Shown piece by piece: positions 1 through 7,949 of a DNA stretch of 9,619 nucleotides. The notes under the pieces are model-generated. The model saw only the letters and a program-made list of their open reading frames with translations. It ran no database searches and was not told the origin of the DNA. The translations under genes were made by a program, and so were the position numbers. The stretch covers positions 1-9,619 of the forward strand of contig CAZECM010000103.1 in NCBI GenBank assembly GCA_964510785.1, read 5' to 3'. How positions within the stretch are numbered: the stretch's first letter is position 1; the number at the start of each line of letters is the position of its first letter. This stretch comes from JAAYZM01 sp964510785 (GTDB lineage: Bacteria; Actinomycetota; Actinomycetes; Actinomycetales; Cellulomonadaceae).

Positions 1-410
1 ACTACGACGGCGACGTCCAGTCCGACACCGTCGCCCAGGGCTTCGGCTCGCTCGGGCTCATGACGTCCGTGCTCATGACGCCGGACGGCCAGACGGTCGA
101 GGCGGAGGCCGCGCACGGCACCGTGACGCGCCACTACCGCCAGCACCAGGCGGGCAAGCCGACGTCGACCAACCCGATCGCCTCGATCTACGCGTGGACC
201 GGTGGCCTCAAGCACCGCGGCAAGCTCGACGCCACGCCCGAGGTCACGGCCTTCGCCGAGACGCTCGAGGACGTCGTGGTGAAGACTGTCGAGAGCGGCA
301 AGATGACCAAGGACCTCGCGCTCCTCGTGGGCCCGGACCAGCCGTGGCTGACCACCGAGGACTTCCTCGCCGCCCTCGACGAGAACCTCGCCGCGCGCCT
401 CGCGGCGTGA
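1..410 (+). CDS. icd: NADP-dependent isocitrate dehydrogenase, C-terminal part (5' end outside window)
   Basis: Catalyses oxidative decarboxylation of isocitrate to 2-oxoglutarate with NADP in the cytoplasmic TCA cycle. Only the last 135 residues are present, read in the frame starting at base 3 and ending with TGA at 408-410. The segment GSLGLMTSVL, then EAEAAHGTVTRHYR with the conserved His-Gly-Thr-Val-Thr-Arg-His cofactor loop, then NPIASIYAWTGGLKHRGKLD, is characteristic of the homodimeric, eukaryote-like NADP-IDH type, which is common in actinobacteria, rather than the E. coli-like type. The ATG at 60 is internal and not the start. The malate dehydrogenase gene begins 23 bases after the stop on the same strand, so the two TCA genes are probably co-transcribed. 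The assignment is firm; the N-terminal half cannot be judged. Confidence 0.95.
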   Translation, partial: YDGDVQSDTVAQGFGSLGLMTSVLMTPDGQTVEAEAAHGTVTRHYRQHQAGKPTSTNPIASIYAWTGGLKHRGKLDATPEVTAFAETLEDVVVKTVESGKMTKDLALLVGPDQPWLTTEDFLAALDENLAARLAA

Positions 411-433
411 CCGGCCCGGAACGGAGACCCACC

Positions 434-1423
<990 letters not shown>

Positions 1424-1429
1424 CCGATC

Positions 1430-1469
1430 GGTTCGTGGGATGTTCGTTCCCGATGGACACCCACGAACC
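1430..1469 (+). terminator. Inverted repeat just after mdh, possible hairpin terminator
   Basis: GGTTCGTGGG at 1430-1439 is perfectly complementary to CCCACGAACC at 1460-1469, giving a 10-bp stem with a 20-base loop. It starts 7 bases after the mdh stop. There is no T tract, which is common for actinobacterial hairpins. The loop contains the first ATG (1453) of the next reading frame, so the structure may instead mask translation of that gene. The function is inferred from position and symmetry only. Confidence 0.5.
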
Positions 1470-1992
1470 GCCCGTGACCACCACGAGGTCCGAGGGGCCG
1501 GTGAGCGCCGCCGAGGCGCCACGAGCGGTCGCGCGGCCCAACGCGGCTGCGCTGCTCTGGGTGGCGGGCGCGTTCGTGGGCTGGCTCGTCGGCGGGGCCG
1601 CCTTCGCGGAGCAGCACTTCGGCGCGGACGCGAGCACGATCCACTCCCTGTCCGACGCCGCCATCGCCGCGACGGTCGGCGCGATCTACTTCGGGCTCGT
1701 GGCCGTGCCATTCACGCTCCTTGTCTGCTGGCCGGTCCTGGCACGGGTGCCGGGGGCGATGTACGCGCGCGTCGCGGTGCTCGTGCTCTTGCTCGGGATC
1801 GCGCTGTGGATCCCGTACCGCCACCAGATCGAGATCCTCGGTGCCCTCGGCATCGCGGCTCTCTCGGTGGGGTCGGCGGTGCTCTTCCGGCTGAGCGTCC
1901 GTTCGCGCGCCGTGACGCTCGGCACGCTCGTCCTCGTGCTGAGTATCCTCGCGTACGGGTTGTCGGTGTACCTGCGCGTCGAGGTGGGCTAG
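1453..1992 (+). CDS. Hypothetical integral membrane protein
   Basis: I do not recognise a family. From the ATG at 1453 the product is 179 residues. A roughly 30-residue polar N-terminus is followed by about five hydrophobic segments (about 32-52, 70-96, 106-120, 127-146, 153-173), so an inner-membrane protein with small loops is likely. The start is uncertain. ATG 1453 has no convincing ribosome binding site and lies in the loop of a perfect inverted repeat. GTG 1501 (163 residues) has GAGGGG a few bases upstream, and GTG 1474 is also possible. The stretch from 1453 to 1501 already shows the GC-rich third positions of coding sequence, so the longer form is kept. The next gene, also a small membrane protein, starts 67 bases downstream on the same strand. 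Confidence 0.7.
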   Translation: MDTHEPPVTTTRSEGPVSAAEAPRAVARPNAAALLWVAGAFVGWLVGGAAFAEQHFGADASTIHSLSDAAIAATVGAIYFGLVAVPFTLLVCWPVLARVPGAMYARVAVLVLLLGIALWIPYRHQIEILGALGIAALSVGSAVLFRLSVRSRAVTLGTLVLVLSILAYGLSVYLRVEVG

Positions 1993-2059
1993 CGCCGTCG
2001 GGCGCCCGGGTGGAGACTGCTCTGCGAAGCTCGTACCGCCTACTCCCACGGAGACCGTC

Positions 2060-2551
2060 GTGACCCTCAACGATGCCTTGCTGTTCGTCCTGCTGGTCGC
2101 GGCGGCCACGTGGTACGGCGGCTCGATCGCGGGCACCGTGCTCGGTGCGCAGATCGCGCGTGGGGGAGACCAGTCCGCGCTCGGGCGCTTCGCGACCGCT
2201 TACGCGCAGGTCGCGGCGGGGTTGTTCGGCGGCTCGGGCTTCCTCGCGCTCGCGGCGGGGATCTGGCTCGTGGCGGTCTCGGACGGCCTCGCGTTCTCGG
2301 ACGGGTGGGTCATCATCGCGCTCGTGCTGTGGTTCGTGTCCATCGTCTTCGCGGCGACCGCCGTGGGGCTGAGCTGGACGAGGCTCGCCATCGCGCTCGG
2401 CCACGGACCGCACGACGACGGCGCAGGCGCGAAGGCGGCCGGCCCCGAGGTTGGCGTCCCGGAGCTCCTCGCGCGTGCACAGCGCCTGTCGTGGATCGAC
2501 GTCGCGCTGCGCACCGTCGTCGTCCTCCTCGTGGTGTGGCAGCCCGCCTAG
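2060..2551 (+). CDS. Small integral membrane protein, DUF2269-like
   Basis: The 163-residue protein has four predicted membrane segments (about 5-27, 50-74, 83-105, 146-160). A polar, Gly/Ala-rich loop at about 114-135 lies before the last helix. The early WYGGSIAG segment in the first helix, the length and the four-helix layout resemble DUF2269-type predicted membrane proteins, whose function is unknown. The family call is by general resemblance, not a diagnostic motif. The GTG at 2060 is supported by GGAG at 2050-2053, six bases upstream, and by the immediate start of the hydrophobic helix. Its TAG stop shares the G of the next gene's GTG (TAGTG), so it is likely translationally coupled to the DUF167 gene. 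Confidence 0.75.
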   Translation: MTLNDALLFVLLVAAATWYGGSIAGTVLGAQIARGGDQSALGRFATAYAQVAAGLFGGSGFLALAAGIWLVAVSDGLAFSDGWVIIALVLWFVSIVFAATAVGLSWTRLAIALGHGPHDDGAGAKAAGPEVGVPELLARAQRLSWIDVALRTVVVLLVVWQPA

Positions 2552-2835
2552 TGCCCCGTGTCCCGCTGCGGGTGCGCCCGGGCGCCTCGCGTACCGCCGT
2601 CGGCGGCTCCTACGGCGAGGGCGACGACACGCGCCTCGTCGTGGCCGTGAGTGCGCGCGCCGTCGATGGTGCCGCGACGAAGGCCGTGCTCGCCGCGGTC
2701 GCCACGGCGTTCGACGTGCGCCCGCGCCAGGTCGAGCTCGTCAGCGGAGTGACCTCACGCGACAAGGTGGTCGACGTCGACCTCCCCGCCGCCGAGGTGG
2801 CCTCGCGGCTCGCGGTGCTCCTCACCTCGCGCTGA
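2551..2835 (+). CDS. DUF167 (YggU) family protein
   Basis: A 94-residue protein with the family pattern in order: RVRPGASRTAV near residues 7-17, VSARAVDGAATKAVL near 35-49, and ELVSGVTSRDKVVDV near 61-75. These match the conserved GxSR, APPVDGxAN-like and SGxTSRxK blocks of DUF167/YggU proteins, small alpha/beta proteins of unknown function. Length is normal. The GTG at 2551 is used because the family match begins within a few residues of it; upstream the frame is only the out-of-frame shadow of the membrane protein gene. No separate ribosome binding site is visible, and the one-base overlap with the previous stop (TAGTG) suggests translational coupling. It is the last + strand gene and converges on the large - strand gene. 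Confidence 0.9.
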   Translation: MPRVPLRVRPGASRTAVGGSYGEGDDTRLVVAVSARAVDGAATKAVLAAVATAFDVRPRQVELVSGVTSRDKVVDVDLPAAEVASRLAVLLTSR

Positions 2836-3039
2836 CCTCAGGCCGACTCGAGGCAGGGGACCGCGCCGCTCTCCCCGAACACATAGCTGTCGGAGGAGAG
2901 GGGACAGATCTTGGGGTCGAAGGCCCCGGGACGAGAAGATCCCCGCGAGGTAGTGCCTCGCCAGGCAGGTCGGGGGAGGACCTACCTGGCGCCGGTGGCA
3001 CTACCTCGCGGGGAGGGCGTCAAGGCCTAGGGGATGACC
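2836..3039. other. Intergenic region between convergent genes
   Basis: About 200 bases separate the ends of the DUF167 gene (+) and the secreted protein gene (-). The right part is filled by a nested palindromic element (2940-3014). The left part (2838-2940) holds no complete gene, but its - strand has a coding-like frame without a start, described among the findings. Confidence 0.7.
2940..3014 (-). repeat. Nested palindromic repeat element, copy A; candidate terminator
   Basis: The outer arms TCCCCGCGAGGTAGTGCC (2940-2957) and its exact complement (2997-3014) form an 18-bp perfect stem. Inside it, CGCCAGGCAGGTC (2959-2971) pairs with GACCTACCTGGCG (2979-2991) with one G-T type mismatch, leaving a 7-base loop. 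The element can be read as four copies of a degenerate 13-mer: two inverted (2945-2957, 2960-2972), then two direct (2978-2990, 2997-3009, consensus GGNNCTACCTSGC). It begins 25 bases after the stop of the large - strand gene and also lies downstream of the converging + gene, so a bidirectional terminator is plausible. The right-hand 17 bases (2997-3013) and the 13-mer at 2978-2990 recur exactly at 8161-8177 and 8141-8153. Confidence 0.85.
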
Positions 3040-6000
3040 TTATCGACGCACCCGCACCGTCGTCTTCTTCGACCACTTGCTCTTGGAGGTGGTCTCCTTG
3101 TACTTGGGCAGGTACTGCGCCCGGACCTTGACGGTCGAGGAGTAGGTGCGCGGCAGCCTCACGGTCACCTTGCCCTTGTTCTTCTTGGTGAGCTTCACCG
3201 TGGCGACGGTCTTGGTGCCGACCTGGACACGGATGCGACCCATGGCGTGCCGACCGTTGGTCAGCTTCGGGACCTTGACGACGACCGTCGGTCGTGTGCC
3301 GGCCCTGAAGGGCTTGGCGGTCACGTTCGGTCGTGCCTTGGGTGCCGCCTTGACGACCTTGAGCTTTGCGGCCGAGGCCACCGACGAGACGGTCGTGCCG
3401 TCGGTGGTGCGCAGCGACGCGGTGATCGCCTTGTAGGTGCCGCGCGCCTGGTTGCCCTTGATCCGCAGGGTCGCCTTGTACTCCTTGCCGACCTTGCGGA
3501 TCGGTGCGGTCCCCAGCGTCTTCTTGCCGGAGGTGAAGGTGACCTTGCCGGCCGTAGCACCCGTGACGGTCGTAGTGACCGTCGCTCGGAGCTTCGCCAC
3601 CGAGCCGTAGGCCTGCTTCGCCTTGCTCAGCACCGGCACCGAGACCGACACCGGGTTCGCCGGCTTGGGGTCGACGGGCTTGGCGGGCACCGTCAGGGTT
3701 GCCGCGTTGGAGACGGCCGTCACGTAGGACGTGTCCGCGCCAGGACCAGGGGTGAACCGGGCCGTGAACGAGGTGGACGACCCAGGTGCGAGGTTCGCGA
3801 CCGTGAGCGAGGACGTTCCGTCCGAGAGCTCGACCGTACCGATCGGGGCACCGGACTGGGTCCCGCGGAAGAACTCGACGGTCCCCGCCACCTGGGTGAG
3901 CACCGTGTCCGAGCTGTCGCGCAGGGTGGCCGTCAGCGTCCCGCTGCTCCCGTCGACGACGGCAGCCGTCAGCCGCAGCACGGGTGCTGCCTTGGCCACC
4001 GAGCCGGTGAGCAGCCGAGTGCTCTCCTCGCCGACGCCGTTGCTCGCCGTCACCGTGAAGGTGAAGGCACCGCCCGCCGTCGGCTGACCGCCGAACGCAC
4101 CGGTGATCGGGTCGAGCGTCACACCGGCAGGCAGAGCTCCCGCGGTCACCGTGAGCTCTGGAGCCGGGTGACCACTGACGGTGAGCGCACCCGACGCAGG
4201 CTCGCCCACCCGCCACGCGGGAAGCTCGCCCTCGATGGACCCTGGGCCGACCGGCTCCTTGACCCCCGGCGGGAGGATCTTGAAGGCGGTCAGACCGGCG
4301 TCGGACCCGGACCAGTCGGTGCTGACCGCGACGTAGCGCGCGGACGCGTCGACCAAGGCGATCCCCGTGACACCGGTCAGCGAGGTGTTGCCAACGATCT
4401 CGAAGTCGAGGCCGTTGTTGCTCACCGAGACCGTGGCCTGCGGTGCCTGCGGCCCGTCCCAGACCATCGCCACGGATCCGATGTCCCGGACCGCACCCAG
4501 GTCGACGACCATGCGGCCGTTCGTGCCTGGGGTCCACGCTGTCGAGGCGTCTCCGTCGACGGCGAGACCAGGGGAGGTCATGCCGACGGGAAGGACGGAC
4601 GCAGGGAACGTGAGCCTGCTGAGCGCCAGGTCCTGGACGGGGTAGGGGGCGACGCCGTCGAAACGCGCCGTCGTCGAGATGTTCTCGGCGACGCCCACTG
4701 TCCGGGACTCGCCCGAGGCGAGGTTGGACACGTCGATGCTCGTCGCGCCCGCACCGTTGAGCTCGAGGGTGGCACCGTCCACCACGGTGGCGGTCAGGCC
4801 CTCCGCAGCGTCACGGGGCACCTCGAAGCGAGGGGGGAGGACGACGGCGGAGCCCGCGGGAACCGTCACGCTCACGATCGATGCGCTCTCCCCGAGCTCC
4901 TGCGTGCCCTCGAACAGGGAGACGCGATCGCTCGTGTAGGGCACCGCGACCGTGGTCGTGATGTCCGACCCGGTGAGGTTGAACAGCGAGAGGTAGCCGT
5001 CGAGCGTCGTGGCGAGCACGTCGTCGTTGCCCACCGTGGGTCGGGCGGACGCGGCGGTCGCGGCGGTCGTCGCCGCATCGCCGGGCACCATCTCGACCAG
5101 GAACGGGGTGGTGGTCGCGCCGGCGTCGACGAGTCGCACCGCATGCTTGTTGTCGGTCTCGCGGGACACCGTGATGGGTGCCTCGCTGCCGCGGACGACG
5201 AAGCCCGCGGTGTCCTCGACGTTGACCCAGCCCTCGTCGGTGCTCGTGATCTGGTTACCGGTGAACCGGAAGCTCGCCGAGTCCGTCCAGGTCTCGCCGT
5301 CGAGCGAGGTCTGGATCAGGTAGAGGCGACCCGCGGCGATCTCCCAGCCCAGCTGGACCTCGGAGACGAGCGTCGGGGCACCCAGGTCGACCTGGATCCA
5401 CGAGTCGGCCCGCGGGCGTTCCGCGTTGGCGACCGCCCATCGGGTGGACGCGCCACCGTCGGCCACGGTGCCCGGTGCGTTGCCGGACGCGTTGCTCGAT
5501 GCTGTCGCGGGCTTCCCCGCCGCGGCGTCGACGGCCCCGGGGGTGAAGGCCCGCAGGTGGAAGAGCGAGTATCCGTAGCCGGGGTCACCCTGCACGCCCT
5601 GCATGCGCACGTACCGGGTCTCGACGGGCGCGGGCTCGTCGGCCCCCGCGGGAGTCAGCGCCACGGTGTCGAGCCGGTGCACGTTCGCGTCGGCGGCATT
5701 GGCGACGCCGTAGGTGGACTGGGTCTCCCACTCGACGCCGTCGACCGAGGTCTGCACGTGGTAGCGGGACCCGGCGCTGGACTCCCACGCGAGCCGGGCA
5801 CCACCGACGAGGGTCTCCTCGCCGAGATCGACCTGGATCCAGGAGTTGGGGTTCGTGCGCTGGCTACCTGCCACGGCCCACCGACTCGTGCCGTCGCCGT
5901 CGACCACCTTGTCGGGGCCACGGTTGACGTTCTCCTGGCTGGACGCCGTCGCCGTCTGCCCGAGGGCGAGGTCGACGATCGTATCCGGGTCGTCGCCGTA

Positions 6001-6618
6001 CACGTGGAACGAGAACATCGAGTACCCGTAGGTCGGGTTCCCACGCTCACCCTGCATCCGCACGTAGCGCGCGGTGGTGGGCTCGAAGAGGAAGTCGTCG
6101 ACTCGCGCGGCGGTCGCGTCGATCGGGTCGCTGGGGCGCTTGGGGGGCAGGACCTCCGTCGTCGTGCCCTCGGCCGTGGTGTAGTCGCGCGAGCCGTCGA
6201 GCCCGGCGTAGCCACCCATCGTGATGTTCCGGACGGTGAGGGTGCCGTCGCCGATGCCGGCGCCGCTCGAGGCGTACACCGCCGAGCCTGTGGGCAGGGT
6301 CACCTGACCGACGTGGTCGTCACCGATCGCGAACAGGGATGCGGTGGCCTCAAAGCCGTCCCGCGCGTCGGTGTACACCGAGGTGTTGCGGGAGCTGACC
6401 GAGGCACTCGGGGTGGGGAAGAGGTACGGGGTGCTGCCCGAGACGTGGAAGAGCCACGAGTTGTGCTCGGGCACCCAGGGGAACTTGACGAAGCCCGTCC
6501 GGCTGCCCGCCGCTGCCCAGGCGTTCTGCGTCTGGTGCACCGTCAGCCCGGGCCCGGAGCCGAAGTCCCGTGCGCCGCTGAGCCGCTCGAAGAACTCGTC
6601 CTGCGGTGTCGGTGCCAC
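3040..6618 (-). CDS. C-terminal segment of the secreted protein: F5/8 type C and Ig-like modules
   Basis: Counting 1,192 residues from the GTG at 6616-6618: residues 1-170 continue the upstream domain and become beta-rich. Residues 171-208 resemble the last strands of an F5/8 type C (discoidin) module, with RYVRMQG and YGYSMFSFHVYG. F5/8 type C modules follow at about 212-358 (NSWIQVDLG, RYHVQTSVDG, RYVRMQG), 362-450 (DSWIQVDLG, shortened) and 655-782 (MVVDLGAV, AVDGDASTAW). A putative Ig domain is at 794-876 (LPAGVTLDPITGAFGG), and Ig-like repeat modules at about 879-977 and 989-1090. The last 100 residues are Lys/Arg-rich with one acidic residue. F5/8 type C modules usually bind glycans. 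This part has no signal peptide, and its GTG is merely the first start codon after the TAG, with AGGGAG only 2 bases upstream; independent expression is doubtful. Confidence 0.75.
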   Translation of the reverse strand: MAPTPQDEFFERLSGARDFGSGPGLTVHQTQNAWAAAGSRTGFVKFPWVPEHNSWLFHVSGSTPYLFPTPSASVSSRNTSVYTDARDGFEATASLFAIGDDHVGQVTLPTGSAVYASSGAGIGDGTLTVRNITMGGYAGLDGSRDYTTAEGTTTEVLPPKRPSDPIDATAARVDDFLFEPTTARYVRMQGERGNPTYGYSMFSFHVYGDDPDTIVDLALGQTATASSQENVNRGPDKVVDGDGTSRWAVAGSQRTNPNSWIQVDLGEETLVGGARLAWESSAGSRYHVQTSVDGVEWETQSTYGVANAADANVHRLDTVALTPAGADEPAPVETRYVRMQGVQGDPGYGYSLFHLRAFTPGAVDAAAGKPATASSNASGNAPGTVADGGASTRWAVANAERPRADSWIQVDLGAPTLVSEVQLGWEIAAGRLYLIQTSLDGETWTDSASFRFTGNQITSTDEGWVNVEDTAGFVVRGSEAPITVSRETDNKHAVRLVDAGATTTPFLVEMVPGDAATTAATAASARPTVGNDDVLATTLDGYLSLFNLTGSDITTTVAVPYTSDRVSLFEGTQELGESASIVSVTVPAGSAVVLPPRFEVPRDAAEGLTATVVDGATLELNGAGATSIDVSNLASGESRTVGVAENISTTARFDGVAPYPVQDLALSRLTFPASVLPVGMTSPGLAVDGDASTAWTPGTNGRMVVDLGAVRDIGSVAMVWDGPQAPQATVSVSNNGLDFEIVGNTSLTGVTGIALVDASARYVAVSTDWSGSDAGLTAFKILPPGVKEPVGPGSIEGELPAWRVGEPASGALTVSGHPAPELTVTAGALPAGVTLDPITGAFGGQPTAGGAFTFTVTASNGVGEESTRLLTGSVAKAAPVLRLTAAVVDGSSGTLTATLRDSSDTVLTQVAGTVEFFRGTQSGAPIGTVELSDGTSSLTVANLAPGSSTSFTARFTPGPGADTSYVTAVSNAATLTVPAKPVDPKPANPVSVSVPVLSKAKQAYGSVAKLRATVTTTVTGATAGKVTFTSGKKTLGTAPIRKVGKEYKATLRIKGNQARGTYKAITASLRTTDGTTVSSVASAAKLKVVKAAPKARPNVTAKPFRAGTRPTVVVKVPKLTNGRHAMGRIRVQVGTKTVATVKLTKKNKGKVTVRLPRTYSSTVKVRAQYLPKYKETTSKSKWSKKTTVRVRR

Positions 6619-6762
6619 GACTCCCTGCGCCGACTCGGCGGCAGCGACGTGGAGGAGGTAGGAGATCGCGATCTCGGCCCTGGCCTCGGGCTCGTACTTG
6701 GGCTCGCCCGAGAACTTCGTGAGGCGGTCGACCGGCGAGTACGCCTGGTAGTCCTCGAGTGC

Positions 6763-6765
6763 CTA
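6763..6765 (-). other. In-frame amber codon interrupting the secreted protein gene
   Basis: The + strand reads cta, giving TAG on the coding strand in the local context GCA AAC CTG GCA TAG GCA CTC GAG. It is one base from Glu, Gln, Lys, Tyr, Trp, Ser or Leu codons. No frameshift is involved. Three GCA alanine codons cluster around it, unusual for a GC-rich third-position bias. Confidence 0.9.
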
Positions 6766-7923
6766 TGCCAGGTTTGCCTCGGCGCGCACCGCGTCGGGGT
6801 CGCGCAGCACCTGGCCCAGGTAGGCGATGGGCAGCACGTCGCGGCCGTAGAGGAACTCGCGGTCCGCGACCATCGGCATGAACGGCTCGCCCTGGTTGGA
6901 CATGACCAGCTTGATCGACTCCCACAGCTCTGCCGAGTTCGGCTGCTGGGTCAGGTAGTCCGGGATCGGCTGGTCGTTGACGATGAAGTGGATCGCGTTG
7001 CGACCGCCGGAACGCCAGAGATCGGACTGGTAGTGGGGGCCGAACGAGCCGTGGTTCTCGACGACGTACGTGTCGTAGATGGTCTGCATGGTGTTCGACG
7101 AGATCGGCTTGCCCGCGACGATCGCGGGGTTGTTCTTGTCAGCGGTGGGCTGGCCGGCAGCATTGCGCACCCAGTCGCCGAGCTGCTCGTTCCAGCGGTT
7201 CGCGTCGACGTCTGCGGGCGCCCAGGCCAGGCCGGGGGCCAGCGCCTGCGTGTAGACGCCCGCTTCTTCCTGTGCCGTGTCGCCGATGTGCTTGCCGGTG
7301 GGCCAGTCCGCGGTCCAGCTGCCTGACAGGGGGTCGTTGCCGTAGTTCAGGTCGGCCGTGTAGCGCGACTGACCGGTGGCGATCGTGGTCAGGTGCTGCT
7401 GTGTGGGCGCGTCGAACTCGTCCCAGAGCAGCTTGCCGGCGACCAGGAAGTAGGACTGGAACGTCGAGTCCCAGAACATCTTCTTGCCCCACGTGCCGCT
7501 GGGGTTCACGAACCGGTTCAGTGCCGCGTAGTGCTCGATGGTGGCGATCGTCTTGGAGCGCAGGTCCTCCTTCGAGACTCCCGCGAGCTCCTCGTCGTAC
7601 TCGCCGTGGGTCAGCAGGACGGCGTTCCCCAGCACCACCGCGAAGTTGAAGTCGGCGAACTTGTAAGCACCCAGCGCGGAGTCCCAGACGGTCTCGCTCC
7701 ACCGGGTGTGCCGTAGGAGGGCGCCGTAGTAGTCGGCGGCGATCGAGTCGGGCGCACCATGGGCGGCGGGCGCTTCGTCGTCGGCGTGCGCCGCCGTAGG
7801 GAGGAGGGCGATGGGCAGGGCCACCGCCAGGGTGGTCACGCCGACGACGACGGTGCGCAGCCGACGGCGTAGCCGTTGGAGCGGCGAATCTTGTCCTGGC
7901 TTGCTGGGGCCGGGCGTGTTCAC
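6763..7923 (-). CDS. N-terminal segment of the secreted protein: signal peptide plus unassigned helix-rich domain
   Basis: As read, this gives a 386-residue product. Residues 1-47 form a long Sec-type signal peptide: Arg-rich RLRRRLR at 17-23, a hydrophobic core, and a TAAHA cleavage site before Asp48. The rest is rich in aromatic residues and helix-like segments, with motifs such as FADFNFAVVLGNAV, WGKKMFWDSTFQSYF, GDTAQEEAGVY and VVENHGSFGPHY. Their spacing suggests an alpha/alpha-toroid fold like those of many polysaccharide lyases and hydrolases. This is inference; I cannot name a family or active site. The GTG start is strongly supported by GGAGGA at 7928-7933, four bases upstream, and by the signal peptide. 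A LacI-like operator lies 26 bases before the start. The product stops at a TAG in the middle of what looks like a continuing helical domain, so it may be secreted but truncated. Confidence 0.8.
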   Translation of the reverse strand: MNTPGPSKPGQDSPLQRLRRRLRTVVVGVTTLAVALPIALLPTAAHADDEAPAAHGAPDSIAADYYGALLRHTRWSETVWDSALGAYKFADFNFAVVLGNAVLLTHGEYDEELAGVSKEDLRSKTIATIEHYAALNRFVNPSGTWGKKMFWDSTFQSYFLVAGKLLWDEFDAPTQQHLTTIATGQSRYTADLNYGNDPLSGSWTADWPTGKHIGDTAQEEAGVYTQALAPGLAWAPADVDANRWNEQLGDWVRNAAGQPTADKNNPAIVAGKPISSNTMQTIYDTYVVENHGSFGPHYQSDLWRSGGRNAIHFIVNDQPIPDYLTQQPNSAELWESIKLVMSNQGEPFMPMVADREFLYGRDVLPIAYLGQVLRDPDAVRAEANLA

Positions 7924-7927
7924 GGGT

Positions 7928-7933
7928 TCCTCC
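7928..7933 (-). promoter_or_regulatory. Ribosome binding site of the secreted protein gene
   Basis: GGAGGA on the - strand, four bases before the GTG at 7921-7923. It is a near-perfect Shine-Dalgarno match and fixes this GTG as the start. Confidence 0.85.
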
Positions 7934-7949
7934 AGTTCGGGCGTCTGAC

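Larger units (their letters stand above)
3040..7923 (-). pseudogene. Secreted multidomain F5/8 type C and Ig-like protein gene, interrupted by one in-frame TAG
   Basis: Read from the GTG at 7921-7923 to the TAA at 3040-3042, this is one frame of 1,627 codons before the stop, with a single TAG at codon 387 (6763-6765). The frame is the same on both sides, codon bias does not change, and the protein reads naturally across the site (RAEANLA, stop, ALEDYQAYSPVD). That argues for one ancestral gene hit by a nonsense change rather than two genes. Domain order: signal peptide; helix-rich domain of unassigned family; a beta-rich stretch; F5/8 type C modules; a putative Ig domain; further Ig-like modules; basic tail. 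The architecture is typical of extracellular carbohydrate-active proteins, but no catalytic family is identified. An unnoticed base error or programmed readthrough would make this an intact gene; several neighbouring genes end in TAG, so global recoding is unlikely. Confidence 0.75.

Noticed and set aside
1999..2008. CGGGCGCCCG palindrome between the two membrane protein genes
   Set aside because: It is short and of a kind expected by chance in very GC-rich DNA; no other support for a site.
1440..2063. ATG-started frame overlapping the first membrane protein
   Set aside because: The product is Arg/Gly-rich with no membrane or domain signal, whereas the overlapping frame gives clear hydrophobic segments and ends before the next ribosome site.
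2940..3014. CRISPR array or insertion-sequence end
   Set aside because: The units are too few and alternate in orientation, there are no unique spacers, and no transposase or target duplication is visible next to either copy.
6618..6763. Separate downstream gene with its own start after the TAG
   Set aside because: The sequence between the TAG and the first GTG is coding-like and continues the same domain. The GTG has only a purine run 2 bases upstream and the product would lack a signal peptide despite extracellular-type modules.
3034..7326. Very long open frame on the + strand opposite the secreted protein gene
   Set aside because: It translates to Arg/Gly/His/Val/Asp-rich low-complexity sequence with no domain, a known artefact opposite a GC-biased gene. 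The - strand reading has a signal peptide, ribosome site and recognisable modules.
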